Below, in pieces: positions 7,945-16,806 of a DNA stretch of 64,000 bases (the stretch's first letter is position 1; each line of letters starts with the position of its first letter). The notes beneath the pieces were generated by a model. It was not told where the DNA came from. It did no database searches and worked only from the letters and a program-made list of their open reading frames with translations. The translations under genes and the position numbers were made by a program. This DNA comes from Actibacterium naphthalenivorans (GTDB lineage Bacteria > Pseudomonadota > Alphaproteobacteria > Rhodobacterales > Rhodobacteraceae). The stretch covers positions 1 to 64,000 of the forward strand of contig NZ_JACIEQ010000003.1 in NCBI RefSeq assembly GCF_014196965.1, given 5' to 3'.

Positions 7945-10278
7945 TCAAAGATCGACCCGCCTGAGCCGCAACGCATTGCTGATCACCGAGACGGAGGACA
8001 GGCTCATCGCCGCCGCCGCGATCATCGGCGAGAGCAGAAGTCCGGTGACCGGGTAGAGAAGCCCTGCCGCGATGGGGACGCCAAGGGCGTTGTATGCGAA
8101 GGCGAAGAACAGGTTCTGCTTGATGTTGCGCAGGGTGGCGCGGGCGAGCTTGCGGGCCCGCACGATGCCCATCAGGTCGCCGCCCAATAGAGTGATGCCT
8201 GCGCTTTCCATCGCAACATCGGCTCCGGTGCCCATGGCGATGCCCACATCGGCAGCGGCCAGCGCGGGCGCGTCGTTCACCCCGTCGCCCGCCATCGCGA
8301 TCTTGTGGCCTTCTCGGCGCAACTGGTCGATCAGGTCCTTCTTGGCCTCGGGCAGGATTCCCGCGCGCACCTCGTCGATGCCGAGCTTGCCCGCCACCGC
8401 CTGTGCCGTGCGCTCGTTGTCGCCGGTCGCCATGATCACGCGCAGCCCCTGGGCATGAAGTTCCCGGATGGCCTGCGCGGTACTCTCCTTGATCGGATCG
8501 GCGACCGCCACAATGCCGACGAGCGCGCCGTCGAGTGCGATGAACATCGCCGTCTTGCCCTCGGCGCGAAGGGTGTCGGCCTTTGCCTCGGCCTGCGTGG
8601 AATCGAGCCCCATCTCCTTCATCATCGCCGCATTGCCGAGCGCCACCGCGCGCGCGCCGACGCGGCCCTGCACGCCCTTGCCAGTCACGGCGTCGAAGTC
8701 CGTGGCCTCCTGACGTGGCGCACCCTGCGCCTCTGCTCCCTCGACGATCGCTTCGGCCAGAGGGTGTTCCGAGCCGCGCTCCAGCGCCGCAGCCAGCGAC
8801 AGCAGGTCGGCCTCGGTGACGTCGCCCAACGCCACGGTGTCCGTCAGTTTCGGCTTGCCCATGGTCAGCGTGCCGGTCTTGTCGACGATCAGCGTGTCGA
8901 CAGCGGCCATACGCTCCAGCGCCTCGGCGTCCTTGATCAGCACGCCCGCCTGTGCGCCGCGCCCTGCCGCCGTGGTGATCGAGATCGGGGTCGCAAGCCC
9001 CAGCGCGCAGGGGCAGGCAATGATCAGCACCGACACGGCCGAGGCGATGGCGAAGACCAGCGCGGGCTCGGGGCCGAAGATCATCCAGACGACGAAAGCG
9101 ACGATTGCGATGACGACCACGGTTGGCACGAATACCGCCGACACGCGGTCGGCCAGACCCTGGATCGGTGCGCGCGAGCGGCGCGCGTTCGACACCATCG
9201 CGACGATTTGCGCCAGCACGGTATCAGACCCGACCTTGCCCGCCTCCATCACCAAGGAACCGTTCTTGTTGATCGTTGCACCGGTCACCGCATCGCCCGG
9301 TCCCTTTTCGACCGGCATCGACTCGCCGGTCAGCATGCTTTCGTCCAAGGACGATCGGCCGTCGATCACCGTCCCGTCCACCGGCACGGCATCGCCGGGG
9401 CGCACGCGCAGCCGATCGCCCTCCATGATGTTCTCGAGCGGCGCGTCGTATTCAGTACCGTCCGGCAGGATGCGCCTTGCGGTCTTCGGCGCCAGGTCCA
9501 GAAGAGCGCGGATCGCATCCCCGGTGCGTTCGCGCGCTCGGAGTTCCAGCACCTGGCCCACGAAGACCAACGCGACGATCACCACCGCCGCCTCGAAATA
9601 GGTGCCGACGCCGTGGCCCATCCGGTACTGTTCCGGAAACACGCCCGGCAGGAAGGTGGCGACGAGCGAGTAAAGGTAGGCCGCCGCCACGCCGATGCTG
9701 ATCAGCGTCCACATGTTGGGGCTGCGGTTCACGAAGGAGTCCCAGCCGCGCCGGAAGAAGGGCAAGGCGGCCCAGAGGATGATTGGCGTGGCCAGCACGA
9801 ACTCCAGATAGCTTGCGGTCTGATGCCCGATCCAGTCGCGCACTGGCAGCGCCACCAGTTCGCCCATGGTCAGGATGATGAGCGGCACCGCCGCGGCAGT
9901 CGAGATCCACATCCGTCGGGTGAAGTCGGTCAATTCCTCGCTGGGCTCGTCCGAGGGCACCATCGGCTCCAGCGCCATGCCGCAGATCGGGCAGGCCCCC
10001 GGCGCGTCGCGAACGATTTCGGGATGCATCGGGCAGGTGTACTGGACGTTGGCCGGAGCAGCCTTCTTCTGCCCGGCGGCCCGGCCCGAAGCGTAGAACC
10101 ACGGATCCGCCTTGAACTTCGTCTGGCACTTCTCCGAGCAGAAATGAAAGGTCTCGCCCTGGAACTCGGCGTGACGTCCGTCCGGCTTGACCGCGACTGT
10201 CATCCCGCAGACCGGGTCCTTCGCCGTCTCGGTCCCCGCCGGGATGTCGGGCGCCGCGTGATGGTGATCGTGCTCCAT
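7945..10278 (-). CDS. Copper-type P1B ATPase with YHS and heavy-metal-binding N-terminus
   Basis: This 777-residue inner-membrane pump uses ATP to export Cu(I)/Ag(I) from the cytosol. It has a His-rich start, a YHS domain (DPVCGM, about 21-60), then a YTCPMHP...CPICGM metal-binding domain (80-101). The ATPase core shows TGES (317-320), CPC in the membrane (422-424), DKTGTLT (466-472), the SEHP motif (503-506) and a GDGVNDAP hinge. There is no classical CxxC HMA domain, which points to the SilP/CopB-like subgroup of Cu+ pumps. It is the last intact gene of the leftward copper operon, following the TVP38-like gene by 67 bases. Confidence 0.95.
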   Translation of the reverse strand: MEHDHHHAAPDIPAGTETAKDPVCGMTVAVKPDGRHAEFQGETFHFCSEKCQTKFKADPWFYASGRAAGQKKAAPANVQYTCPMHPEIVRDAPGACPICGMALEPMVPSDEPSEELTDFTRRMWISTAAAVPLIILTMGELVALPVRDWIGHQTASYLEFVLATPIILWAALPFFRRGWDSFVNRSPNMWTLISIGVAAAYLYSLVATFLPGVFPEQYRMGHGVGTYFEAAVVIVALVFVGQVLELRARERTGDAIRALLDLAPKTARRILPDGTEYDAPLENIMEGDRLRVRPGDAVPVDGTVIDGRSSLDESMLTGESMPVEKGPGDAVTGATINKNGSLVMEAGKVGSDTVLAQIVAMVSNARRSRAPIQGLADRVSAVFVPTVVVIAIVAFVVWMIFGPEPALVFAIASAVSVLIIACPCALGLATPISITTAAGRGAQAGVLIKDAEALERMAAVDTLIVDKTGTLTMGKPKLTDTVALGDVTEADLLSLAAALERGSEHPLAEAIVEGAEAQGAPRQEATDFDAVTGKGVQGRVGARAVALGNAAMMKEMGLDSTQAEAKADTLRAEGKTAMFIALDGALVGIVAVADPIKESTAQAIRELHAQGLRVIMATGDNERTAQAVAGKLGIDEVRAGILPEAKKDLIDQLRREGHKIAMAGDGVNDAPALAAADVGIAMGTGADVAMESAGITLLGGDLMGIVRARKLARATLRNIKQNLFFAFAYNALGVPIAAGLLYPVTGLLLSPMIAAAAMSLSSVSVISNALRLRRVDL

Positions 10279-10345
10279 GGTCTGCCAGCCTTTCGGTATC
10301 TCGTTTCAGCTTGCGGCCTCCAGCCGTTGGAAGCTCAAGCCCTTT

Positions 10346-11029
10346 TCATTGGTGGTCGTGAGCGCCTTCTCCAGGCCTTCTCCGCATCGCCACCCAAAGC
10401 AGCGGCAAACCCGACACGAGGCCGAAACCGAGCACTGCCCAGGCTGCGCGCCCAAAGTCTCCGCTGACCGCCTCTCCGCCGAAATGCGCCAGCAGGAAGC
10501 TTGCCGGGACGATGCCCGCCAGCGTCGCGAGCGCGAACCGCCAGACATGCAGACGGCTGAGTCCGGCAGCGTAGCTGATCATGTCGAAGGAGACGAAGGG
10601 CATCAGCCGGCTGGCAAAGACCGTCGCCGTCAACGCGGATTGGGACCCGAGCAGCCCGGCATCGACGCGATCGCCGAACACCCGCCGCAGGACGTCATGC
10701 CCCAGAACCCGCGCGAGGCCGAATGCGATCAGCGCCCCGAGCTCCGCGCCGATCACGACCTGCACCGTACCCCAGAGATGTCCGTAGGCCGCTCCCGCCG
10801 CCAGCGCGATGGGTGCACTCGGGATCGGGCTGGCCACGACCGCGACGGTCATGAGCGTAATGATCAGGGCCGGGCCCCAGAGACCCGCATGCGCCACCAG
10901 CATTTCCAAGCGCTCGCCGTCCAGAAGTCCGCGAGCCTCGGCGAACACCGAGGGCGCGACCAACCAGACGCCGAGCAGGACGATCCCGAAGATCGTAAGG
11001 CCCGCGAGAATGGCGACGCGCAGGCTCAT
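10346..11029 (-). CDS. TVP38/TMEM64 (VTT/DedA-like) membrane protein
   Basis: This polytopic inner-membrane protein of 227 residues starts at the ATG one base after the stop of the DUF302 gene. It shows the VTT-domain signature: a re-entrant 'PIPSAPIALAAGAAYG' segment, an 'ELGALIAFGLAR' helix and 'FASRLMPFVSFDMISYAAGL'. Members are often found beside mercury or copper pumps and are thought to act in membrane lipid or metal handling. The exact role is unknown. An upstream in-frame Met would overlap the DUF302 gene and is less likely. Confidence 0.85.
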   Translation of the reverse strand: MSLRVAILAGLTIFGIVLLGVWLVAPSVFAEARGLLDGERLEMLVAHAGLWGPALIITLMTVAVVASPIPSAPIALAAGAAYGHLWGTVQVVIGAELGALIAFGLARVLGHDVLRRVFGDRVDAGLLGSQSALTATVFASRLMPFVSFDMISYAAGLSRLHVWRFALATLAGIVPASFLLAHFGGEAVSGDFGRAAWAVLGFGLVSGLPLLWVAMRRRPGEGAHDHQ

Positions 11030-11030
11030 C

Positions 11031-11417
11031 TCAGATCGCCTCGACGGCCTTCGCCAGAAGGTCGCGGACATCGCCCGCCACGGCCGTCAGTCCAGCGTTC
11101 TCGATCGCTTGCATCGACGCCACCGGATCGATGGCGCTGACCTCTACGCCGCCCTCGACCTCGCGCAGAATGACATTGCAGGGCAGCATCGCACCCACCC
11201 GCGGCTCTATCCCGATCGCCTGATGCGCCATCTTCGGGTTGCAGGCGCCGAGGATGCGATAGGCCGGCATCTCGACATCGAGCTTCTTTTTCATCGTTGC
11301 CTGGACGTCGATCTCGGTCAGGACGCCGAAGCCATGATCCGCCAGCGCCTGTCGCGCGCGGGCGTCTACGTCATCGATTCCGGTGTCGGGGACCATTCGA
11401 TTGATCGTATAGGTCAT
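11031..11417 (-). CDS. DUF302 domain protein
   Basis: These 128 residues match DUF302: an N-terminal 'ALADHGFGVLTEID' region, 'YRILGACNP' near the middle, then 'LPCNVILREV'. The Cys-containing loops are typical of the family and could bind metal. The start has the ribosome-binding site AAAGGAGTT. It is embedded in the copper operon between a small membrane protein and the TVP38-like gene. Its function is uncharacterised; association with metal and redox stress is inferred from neighbours. Confidence 0.85.
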   Translation of the reverse strand: MTYTINRMVPDTGIDDVDARARQALADHGFGVLTEIDVQATMKKKLDVEMPAYRILGACNPKMAHQAIGIEPRVGAMLPCNVILREVEGGVEVSAIDPVASMQAIENAGLTAVAGDVRDLLAKAVEAI

Positions 11418-11433
11418 TGCGAACTCCTTTCTT

Positions 11434-11561
11434 CTATTTCCGAAGATACTTGCTCAGCGCTGCTATGGCCAAAACCACCAGCACGAGGATCAGCAGGCCG
11501 AAGAGCCAGCCAAACCCCATCCCGAAACCCATTCCATGCCCATGTCGTTCCAGTTCATCAT
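11434..11561 (-). pseudogene. Small Met/Gly-rich membrane protein, apparently frameshifted
   Basis: The 3' frame reads GMGFGMGFGWLFGLL and a hydrophobic helix ending SKYLRK. It is preceded in frame by a stop, with ATG only after about ten codons. The neighbouring frame offers a good start, MMNWNDMGM, which leads into the hydrophobic part if one base is added in the GGCATGGAATGG stretch (about 11533). A 42-residue Met-rich single-helix protein of this kind is common in copper clusters. It may instead be a shorter intact gene starting at the internal ATG. Confidence 0.45.
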
Positions 11562-11677
11562 CTCAAATTCCCGCATTCTTGCTTCAGGGTGCCCTGTTCC
11601 CGGCCCTCGCGAAAACTTGGGGCAGGACTGATTGGTAGCGGGACGTCGGGGCGCTCGATCCGAACGCCCCGCCCGGA

Positions 11678-11863
11678 TCAGACCGAGGCTGTGACCGCAC
11701 ACTCTGTCATCATGCCCGTCGTAAGGCGCGGCATGTGGTGACAATGCAGCATCCAAAGGACGACCTCGAGCGCGTCTCGGGAGAAATCGACCATCGAGGT
11801 CTGCGCGACAGTATAAACCGGATTCAGGAGCGCCGGCTTTATCCAACGCTCCTGGATCTTGCT
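11678..11863 (-). pseudogene. 3' fragment of a multicopper oxidase gene
   Basis: These 61 codons end ...MLHCHHMPRLTTGMM... plus a short tail and TGA. The HCHxxM pattern near the C-terminus is the type 1/type 3 copper site of multicopper oxidases. Nothing else of the gene is present. The fragment lies in the same frame directly after the TAA stop of the cupredoxin-CusF gene, so it looks like the product of a deletion that joined two genes. An imperfect GGGGCG/CGCCCC hairpin follows. Confidence 0.6.
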
Positions 11864-12589
11864 TTACCTGAAAGCGGTCACGGTAAGCTTTCCATTGACT
11901 CGGTCCGCGACGAACTCGATGTCCTGTCCTTCAGACATTTTGGCGATCATGTCCTCATCGGCGCGGAACACCATGGTCATCGCAGGCATATCAAGTGCGA
12001 CCAGGGGACCATGAATGATCGTTACCTTTCCGGCTTCGGCGACGATTTTCTTGATGGTTCCGGTTGCATACTCGACATCTGGTTGCGCCATCTGCTCGCC
12101 TACGACGATCGGTCCATGCATGCCGGATTCGTAATGGCCCGGGATCAGGCATGCGAATTCAAATGAGCCGGTGTTCGAGAAGGTCCAGACAACTTCACCG
12201 GACGCTCCCGGATCCAGCCGGACCGAATTGGGATCGTCATGCTCCATGTCCATCTTGGCCATGGCTTCTTTGTGCTCGGCGTTGCCCATCATCGTATCAA
12301 TGACGAATTCATGCTCCAATTCACCATTGTTGACCACAGTGAAGCGGATCGTCTCGCCCTCGACGATATCCAAGGATTTAGGCTCGAACAACATTTCGCC
12401 GTCATCCGTTTCCCGCATCGTCACGTCAATGGTGCGCGTCACCTTGGCAGGGTCGCCGGGCACGCCGATCATCATTTCCTCAGCCATCGCAGCGTGATCA
12501 TCGCCGTGCCCACCTTCGTGGATTCCGGCGGCGAATGCCGGCCCGGTGAGAGCGAATGCGAGAGTTGTCGTCAGAAGAAGTTTTTTCAT
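11864..12589 (-). CDS. Periplasmic cupredoxin fused to a CusF-like domain
   Basis: This 241-residue exported protein has a signal peptide (MKKLLLTTTL... to about residue 21). The first domain is a plastocyanin/azurin-like cupredoxin with ligands His93 (EHEF), Cys147, His152 and Met157 (FACLIPGHYESGM). The second domain (about 172-241) is CusF-like, with His193 and the PAMTM motif (202-206) that bind Cu(I)/Ag(I). The protein probably carries and oxidises copper in the periplasm. The gene follows the multicopper oxidase gene by 41 bases in the same operon. In relatives the two domains are often separate proteins. Confidence 0.9.
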   Translation of the reverse strand: MKKLLLTTTLAFALTGPAFAAGIHEGGHGDDHAAMAEEMMIGVPGDPAKVTRTIDVTMRETDDGEMLFEPKSLDIVEGETIRFTVVNNGELEHEFVIDTMMGNAEHKEAMAKMDMEHDDPNSVRLDPGASGEVVWTFSNTGSFEFACLIPGHYESGMHGPIVVGEQMAQPDVEYATGTIKKIVAEAGKVTIIHGPLVALDMPAMTMVFRADEDMIAKMSEGQDIEFVADRVNGKLTVTAFR

Positions 12590-12630
12590 TTCTTTGTCCT
12601 GTGGTCTCGTAGGTTGAATTGAAGAGCCAT

Positions 12631-13989
12631 TCAGCCCTTGGAGGTCGGTTTCGGTGTGAGGAGGGTCTTGGGGCTGTTGTTGGTGGCGAACTCTGGCAAT
12701 TCACCAGTCCATTCATAGGCTTGTTCGCCCGGGGGGTTTTCGTACCAGCCTGGATCCGAGTAATCGTCCGCGCCGATGCCATCGCGCACTTTGACGACCG
12801 AGAACATGCCACCCATTTCAATCGGGCCATGCGGCCCCCAGCCTGTCATCATCGGTATGGTATTGTCCGGAAGCGGCATTTCCATCACGCCCATATCGGC
12901 CATCCCGGCGGTACCCATGGGCATGTATTCCGGTTGGAACGTGCGGATCTGCCGGGCCAGTTGCGTCTTGTCCACACCGATGAACGTTGGCACATCGTGG
13001 CCCATCGCATTCATGGTGTGATGCGACTTGTGGCAGTGGATCGCCCAGTCGCCCAGGTGATCGGCGACGAACTCGTAGGCCCGCATGGCACCCACAGGGA
13101 TGTCGATGCTCACCTCCGGCCATTGTGCGGTTTCCGGCACCCACCCGCCATCGGTGCAGGTGACCTTGAAGTCGTAGCCATGCATGTGAATCGGGTGGTT
13201 GGTCATCGTCAGGTTGCCGACGCGCACGCGCACCCGATCGCCCCTGTTGACGACCAGCGGGTCGATGTCCGGGAAAATCCGGCTATTCCATGTCCAGAGG
13301 TTGAAATCGGTCATCGTCATGATGCGTGGCACATAGGTGCCTGGGTCGATGTCGAACGCATTCAGCATGATGAGGAAATCACGATCCACCGGCATGAAGG
13401 CTGGGTCTTTCGGATGGACCACGAACATGCCCATCATTCCCATGGCCATCTGCACCATCTCGTCCGCATGCGGATGATACATGAAGGTTCCGGATTTGAT
13501 CAGATCGAACTCGTAAACGTAGGTTTTACCAGGCGGAATCCCAGGATGCGACAGCCCGCCAACCCCGTCCATGCCAGAAGGCAGGATCAGCCCATGCCAA
13601 TGGACCGTGGTATGCTCGGGCAGCTTGTTCGTGACATAGATGCGCACCCGGTCGCCCTCGACCGCCTCTATGGTCGGGCCGGTGGACTGGCCGTTATACC
13701 CCCAAAGATGCGCGATCATGCCGTCGGCCAGCTCTCGCTCGACGGGTTCGGCAACAAGGTGGAATTCCTTCACACCGTTGTTCATTCTATGTGGCAACGT
13801 CCATCCGTTGAGCGTGACGACCGGATTGTAGTCCGGTCCCGAACTGGGGCGCGGCGTGATCGCGGTTGCCGCGCTGTCCATCTGCGCCGCCTCAGGCAGT
13901 CCCATGTTCAGGGTCTTGCCCCATGCCTGGCCGGAGACCAGCGCTGCACCTGCGGCGCCAGCCCCGAGCAATTGACGTCTGTTCAACAT
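12631..13989 (-). CDS. Multicopper oxidase, Tat-exported (CopA/CueO-like)
   Basis: This 452-residue periplasmic oxidase probably converts Cu(I) to the less toxic Cu(II). The N-terminus MLNRRQLLGAGAAGAAL is a Tat-type leader. Copper-binding motifs are HWHG (130-133), YHPH (171-174), HPIHMHG in the C-terminal third and HCHKSHH (type 1/3 sites). Several Met-rich patches (MVQMAMGMMGM) recall copper-collecting loops. The gene lies between the TolC-like gene (11-base gap) and the cupredoxin gene. Confidence 0.92.
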   Translation of the reverse strand: MLNRRQLLGAGAAGAALVSGQAWGKTLNMGLPEAAQMDSAATAITPRPSSGPDYNPVVTLNGWTLPHRMNNGVKEFHLVAEPVERELADGMIAHLWGYNGQSTGPTIEAVEGDRVRIYVTNKLPEHTTVHWHGLILPSGMDGVGGLSHPGIPPGKTYVYEFDLIKSGTFMYHPHADEMVQMAMGMMGMFVVHPKDPAFMPVDRDFLIMLNAFDIDPGTYVPRIMTMTDFNLWTWNSRIFPDIDPLVVNRGDRVRVRVGNLTMTNHPIHMHGYDFKVTCTDGGWVPETAQWPEVSIDIPVGAMRAYEFVADHLGDWAIHCHKSHHTMNAMGHDVPTFIGVDKTQLARQIRTFQPEYMPMGTAGMADMGVMEMPLPDNTIPMMTGWGPHGPIEMGGMFSVVKVRDGIGADDYSDPGWYENPPGEQAYEWTGELPEFATNNSPKTLLTPKPTSKG

Positions 13990-14000
13990 GTCATTTCCTT

Positions 14001-15464
14001 TCAGTGTCCAGCGCCGCCACCGGCGGCCAGTGATACGCCTTCTCCACCGGCACCCGCGCTGCCTGCACCACCGCCGTAGATCGCAGCGGTCAGATCGGCC
14101 TGGGCCATATAGAATTCGCGTTTCGCATTTGCTGCCTCCAGTTCGGCGCTGAGCTTCTCGCGCACGTCCGTCAGCAGCTCAAAAGTGTTGGTGATCATGC
14201 CGTTGTAAGACAGCAGACCTTCTTCCTCGGCGGTCGTCCTAAGTGGAACGAGTACGTCACGGTAGTGTCGGGCGATTTGGTAGGATGCGTGATATGCGGT
14301 TTCCGCACCGCGCGCTTCGGATCGGACGTTGACGGCCCGCTCGGCAAGCACGTTGGCCGCTTGCAGATAGGACAATTCCGCCGTGCGCATCCGGGCCTTG
14401 CCACTGTCATAGACCGGGATCGCAAATTCCACTTCCACTTGCGGAGTGGTAACGGTTTCCGTTTCGCCGTCCTCTACCTCCCGCTCTGCCTCGAACCCCG
14501 CGACGATTTCAAGATCGCTGACAATGCGGGTCTGGTCGGTCAAGCCAAAGGCCCAGGCCTGTGCTTCCAGGCCAAGTTTGGCAACGCGCAGATCAACCCG
14601 GTTTTGCAACGCTTTTGCTTCAATGTCAGTCACATGACCGACGGAACCCGGCAGGGCAGGAAGCGCGTCGGGCACATAGAAATCGACTTCGGCGCCCCAG
14701 AGTCCCATCAATCGGGTCAGTTGCTCTTTTGCCTTGGCCGCATCAAGCCGCGCCCTTGCAAGTTGCCCGGCAAGCTCTGCGTTGAACGCCTGTTCGCGGG
14801 CCTGCCCGGCCTTGTTGAGCGCCCCCGTCTCGCCCAACCTGAGCGCCAGTTCCGAACCAGCGTCCGAAGTCGCCTTGGCGCGGGTCAGGTAGCCAACGGT
14901 TTCGAAAGCCGCAACGGCGTTGATCCAGGCCTGACGCGTTTGGTTGGCGAGGGTGAGCGTATCGTTCACGGCGCTCAGTTGCGCTTGACGAAAGCTGGCA
15001 TCGGCGATCGCCATTCGCTGCTTGCGTGTGGTCGCATCCAGAATGTTGGTGCGGATCAGGCCCTCGACGGCCCGATAGGCACCCAGTTCCGGAGCGCCGA
15101 TTCCCAGAAGCCCGATGGAGACGACGGGATTTTCCGGCGTCGCTTGCTGCCATGCTTCGGCTGCCGACAGCCCCACATTGGCATAGGACGCCTGTAACCC
15201 CTTGTTGTTGAGCAGCGCGACTTGAACGGCGGTATCTGCCGATATTGTCCTGCGATGCACCATGCCGTGCACTTCGCGGCTCAGCGCCTCATTTTCGGCC
15301 TGCGTCTGGGCAAAGACCGCGCGTTTGCCAATCGCCGGCGTGATCTGACCGGCCACATTGGCAAAGCCCGCCTTTTGCTCGGTATAGACGCCGGGCACCG
15401 CGGTCGCGCAAGCTCCCAGCAGCAGCGGAAAGCCGATTGCGAGCGGAGATTTCGATATCCGCAT
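14001..15464 (-). CDS. TolC-family outer-membrane efflux lipoprotein
   Basis: These 487 residues start at an ATG sharing one base with the stop of the upstream lipoprotein gene (TGATG). The leader ends LLLGAC, a lipobox, so the protein is probably lipid-anchored in the outer membrane. The body shows the repeated long amphipathic helices of TolC/CusC-type proteins (for example 'SELALRLGETGALNKAGQAR' and 'EARGAETAYHASYQIARHYRD') and a Gly-rich tail. No RND pump or membrane-fusion partner is visible in this window. It may act with periplasmic copper carriers or with a pump encoded elsewhere. Confidence 0.88.
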   Translation of the reverse strand: MRISKSPLAIGFPLLLGACATAVPGVYTEQKAGFANVAGQITPAIGKRAVFAQTQAENEALSREVHGMVHRRTISADTAVQVALLNNKGLQASYANVGLSAAEAWQQATPENPVVSIGLLGIGAPELGAYRAVEGLIRTNILDATTRKQRMAIADASFRQAQLSAVNDTLTLANQTRQAWINAVAAFETVGYLTRAKATSDAGSELALRLGETGALNKAGQAREQAFNAELAGQLARARLDAAKAKEQLTRLMGLWGAEVDFYVPDALPALPGSVGHVTDIEAKALQNRVDLRVAKLGLEAQAWAFGLTDQTRIVSDLEIVAGFEAEREVEDGETETVTTPQVEVEFAIPVYDSGKARMRTAELSYLQAANVLAERAVNVRSEARGAETAYHASYQIARHYRDVLVPLRTTAEEEGLLSYNGMITNTFELLTDVREKLSAELEAANAKREFYMAQADLTAAIYGGGAGSAGAGGEGVSLAAGGGAGH

Positions 15465-15685
15465 CAGTTGTCCTCCGACTGTTCTTGATTGACGGACCGC
15501 CAGTCGCGTGGGCCAGTGGGGCCACGATAGGTGTAACCAGCGAATGGATCTTGGTAGGACACTGGTGATGAAATGGTCGGGTCGCTGATCGCCAGTTGCC
15601 CCGCCACAGCGGGCAACGGCGTAGGCTCGTAGGCGCACGCGCCAAGCAAGAAGGCCGAAGCCCCGATAGGTAGAAGTATTTTCAT
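15464..15685 (-). CDS. Small lipoprotein of the copper operon
   Basis: This is a 73-residue protein with a signal peptide and lipobox (FLLGAC). The mature part is rich in Pro, Tyr and Gly ('YTYRGPTGPRDW'). It overlaps the TolC-like gene by one base, so the two are probably translated together. I do not recognise a functional family; similar small lipoproteins sit before oxidase/TolC pairs in copper clusters. Confidence 0.7.
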   Translation of the reverse strand: MKILLPIGASAFLLGACAYEPTPLPAVAGQLAISDPTISSPVSYQDPFAGYTYRGPTGPRDWRSVNQEQSEDN

Positions 15686-15760
15686 GAATGGAACCTGACT
15701 GATTGACTTCGAACTCACGCACAACCGTGCGCAAGGCAAAGACCCGCTAAGGGTCTTGGG

Positions 15761-16165
15761 TCAGATCAGGAACCGGGGAGGTCGCAGAAAACCGGCGGGT
15801 TTGATCGAGGTCGTCTGCACGAGACGCGCCGCGTATCTGCTGCTGGTCACATGGTCAGAAAAACCGACGCCCGTCTCGATGAGGACGCCCGAAACACATA
15901 TTCCGCCACAACACTGAGTGGAGAACTGGTCTCCATCATCTGCCGTTGACATTGAGCCGCATGTCTCGTGCAGCGAAGCAGACGGCGTCGTTCCGTGCGA
16001 ACCGGCACTGTCCGCATGTTCCCGACTGGCGGCAACGGTGTGATGGTTGCCATGCATGCCCGACGCCGCATGGGACACAGAGGGCAGGGAAAACACCAGA
16101 GCAATCGCAAAGCAAAGGCAAACAAGCGACTTCAGCCAAGCAAAGATATGTAATTGCAGGTGCAT
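15761..16165 (-). CDS. Small secreted His/Cys-containing protein
   Basis: These 134 residues begin with a signal peptide (hydrophobic segment about 12-30, cleaved near SHA-AS). The mature part carries a His cluster (HGNHH), further His residues and a Cys-rich core (CGS...QCCGGICVSGV). It is probably periplasmic and may bind metal. It is the first gene of the leftward copper operon, so the operon promoter probably lies at 16166-16320. No function is known to me. Confidence 0.65.
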   Translation of the reverse strand: MHLQLHIFAWLKSLVCLCFAIALVFSLPSVSHAASGMHGNHHTVAASREHADSAGSHGTTPSASLHETCGSMSTADDGDQFSTQCCGGICVSGVLIETGVGFSDHVTSSRYAARLVQTTSIKPAGFLRPPRFLI

Positions 16166-16323
16166 GTACGGGGTGTCCGCAAATTAAGAACATTTGTCAA
16201 TCCATCCTGTATCGGAAGGAAGCTGACTTTCGCGTGAAATGGCTAGCACTTCGCCGGGAACGCGGCCCCAGCCAACAGGAGAGTGTGTAAGCGGCGGACT
16301 GACCGTCCCTTGATCCTCACCTT

Positions 16324-16740
16324 CTACTCGCGCCACGCTCGTTCGCATACCGAGTAGAGGAACGTAGCGGACCAGGTCAGCACCATGAAGCCGCCGAGCG
16401 ACTGCATCATGTTGATCATCCGTATCGTCCCCCCGGTCTCGATCTGCGTGTAGCCGAGCGTTGCAAAGTTGATGCCGGAGAAGTAGATCAGCCCGCCCCA
16501 GCTCGCGTCGTAGCTGCCCCCGAGGCCTCCAAAGCCGCCCCAGCCTAGCAGTGCCCAGTAGACTACGGCAAAGGCGAGGATCTCGATCGTGTGGAGCGTC
16601 AGCAGACCGAGGAACACGACCATGATGGCCGCCTGCGGGCTCTCGTTCGAGTTCGGCTTCATCCCGCGAACCGCCAGGAGGCCATAGTGGTGGCCGATCC
16701 CAAGTGCGCCAACCAGCACAAAACCGAGCAGAAGAGCCAC
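16324..16740 (-). CDS. Two-helix ion channel (potassium-channel-like fold)
   Basis: This 138-residue membrane protein has an N-terminal helix, a helix around 38-65, then a pore-loop segment 'FSGINFATLGYTQ' and a last helix. The TLGYTQ loop stands where K+ channels have TVGYGD, so the family is Ion_trans_2 but selectivity may differ. It lies 66 bases after the glutaredoxin-membrane fusion gene on the same strand. The role in metal resistance is unknown; charge compensation is a guess. Confidence 0.75.
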   Translation of the reverse strand: MALLLGFVLVGALGIGHHYGLLAVRGMKPNSNESPQAAIMVVFLGLLTLHTIEILAFAVVYWALLGWGGFGGLGGSYDASWGGLIYFSGINFATLGYTQIETGGTIRMINMMQSLGGFMVLTWSATFLYSVCERAWRE

Positions 16741-16806
16741 CCTTCATCTCCTTCACGAACTTAAGGTGCCGCCGGACGTGACCGGTCAGACGCGAGAGGC
16801 GCGCCG

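Noticed and set aside
8305-10467. Very long open frame opposite the copper ATPase gene
   Set aside because: It is rich in Arg, His and Gly with no domain pattern and is a mirror of the ATPase codon bias.
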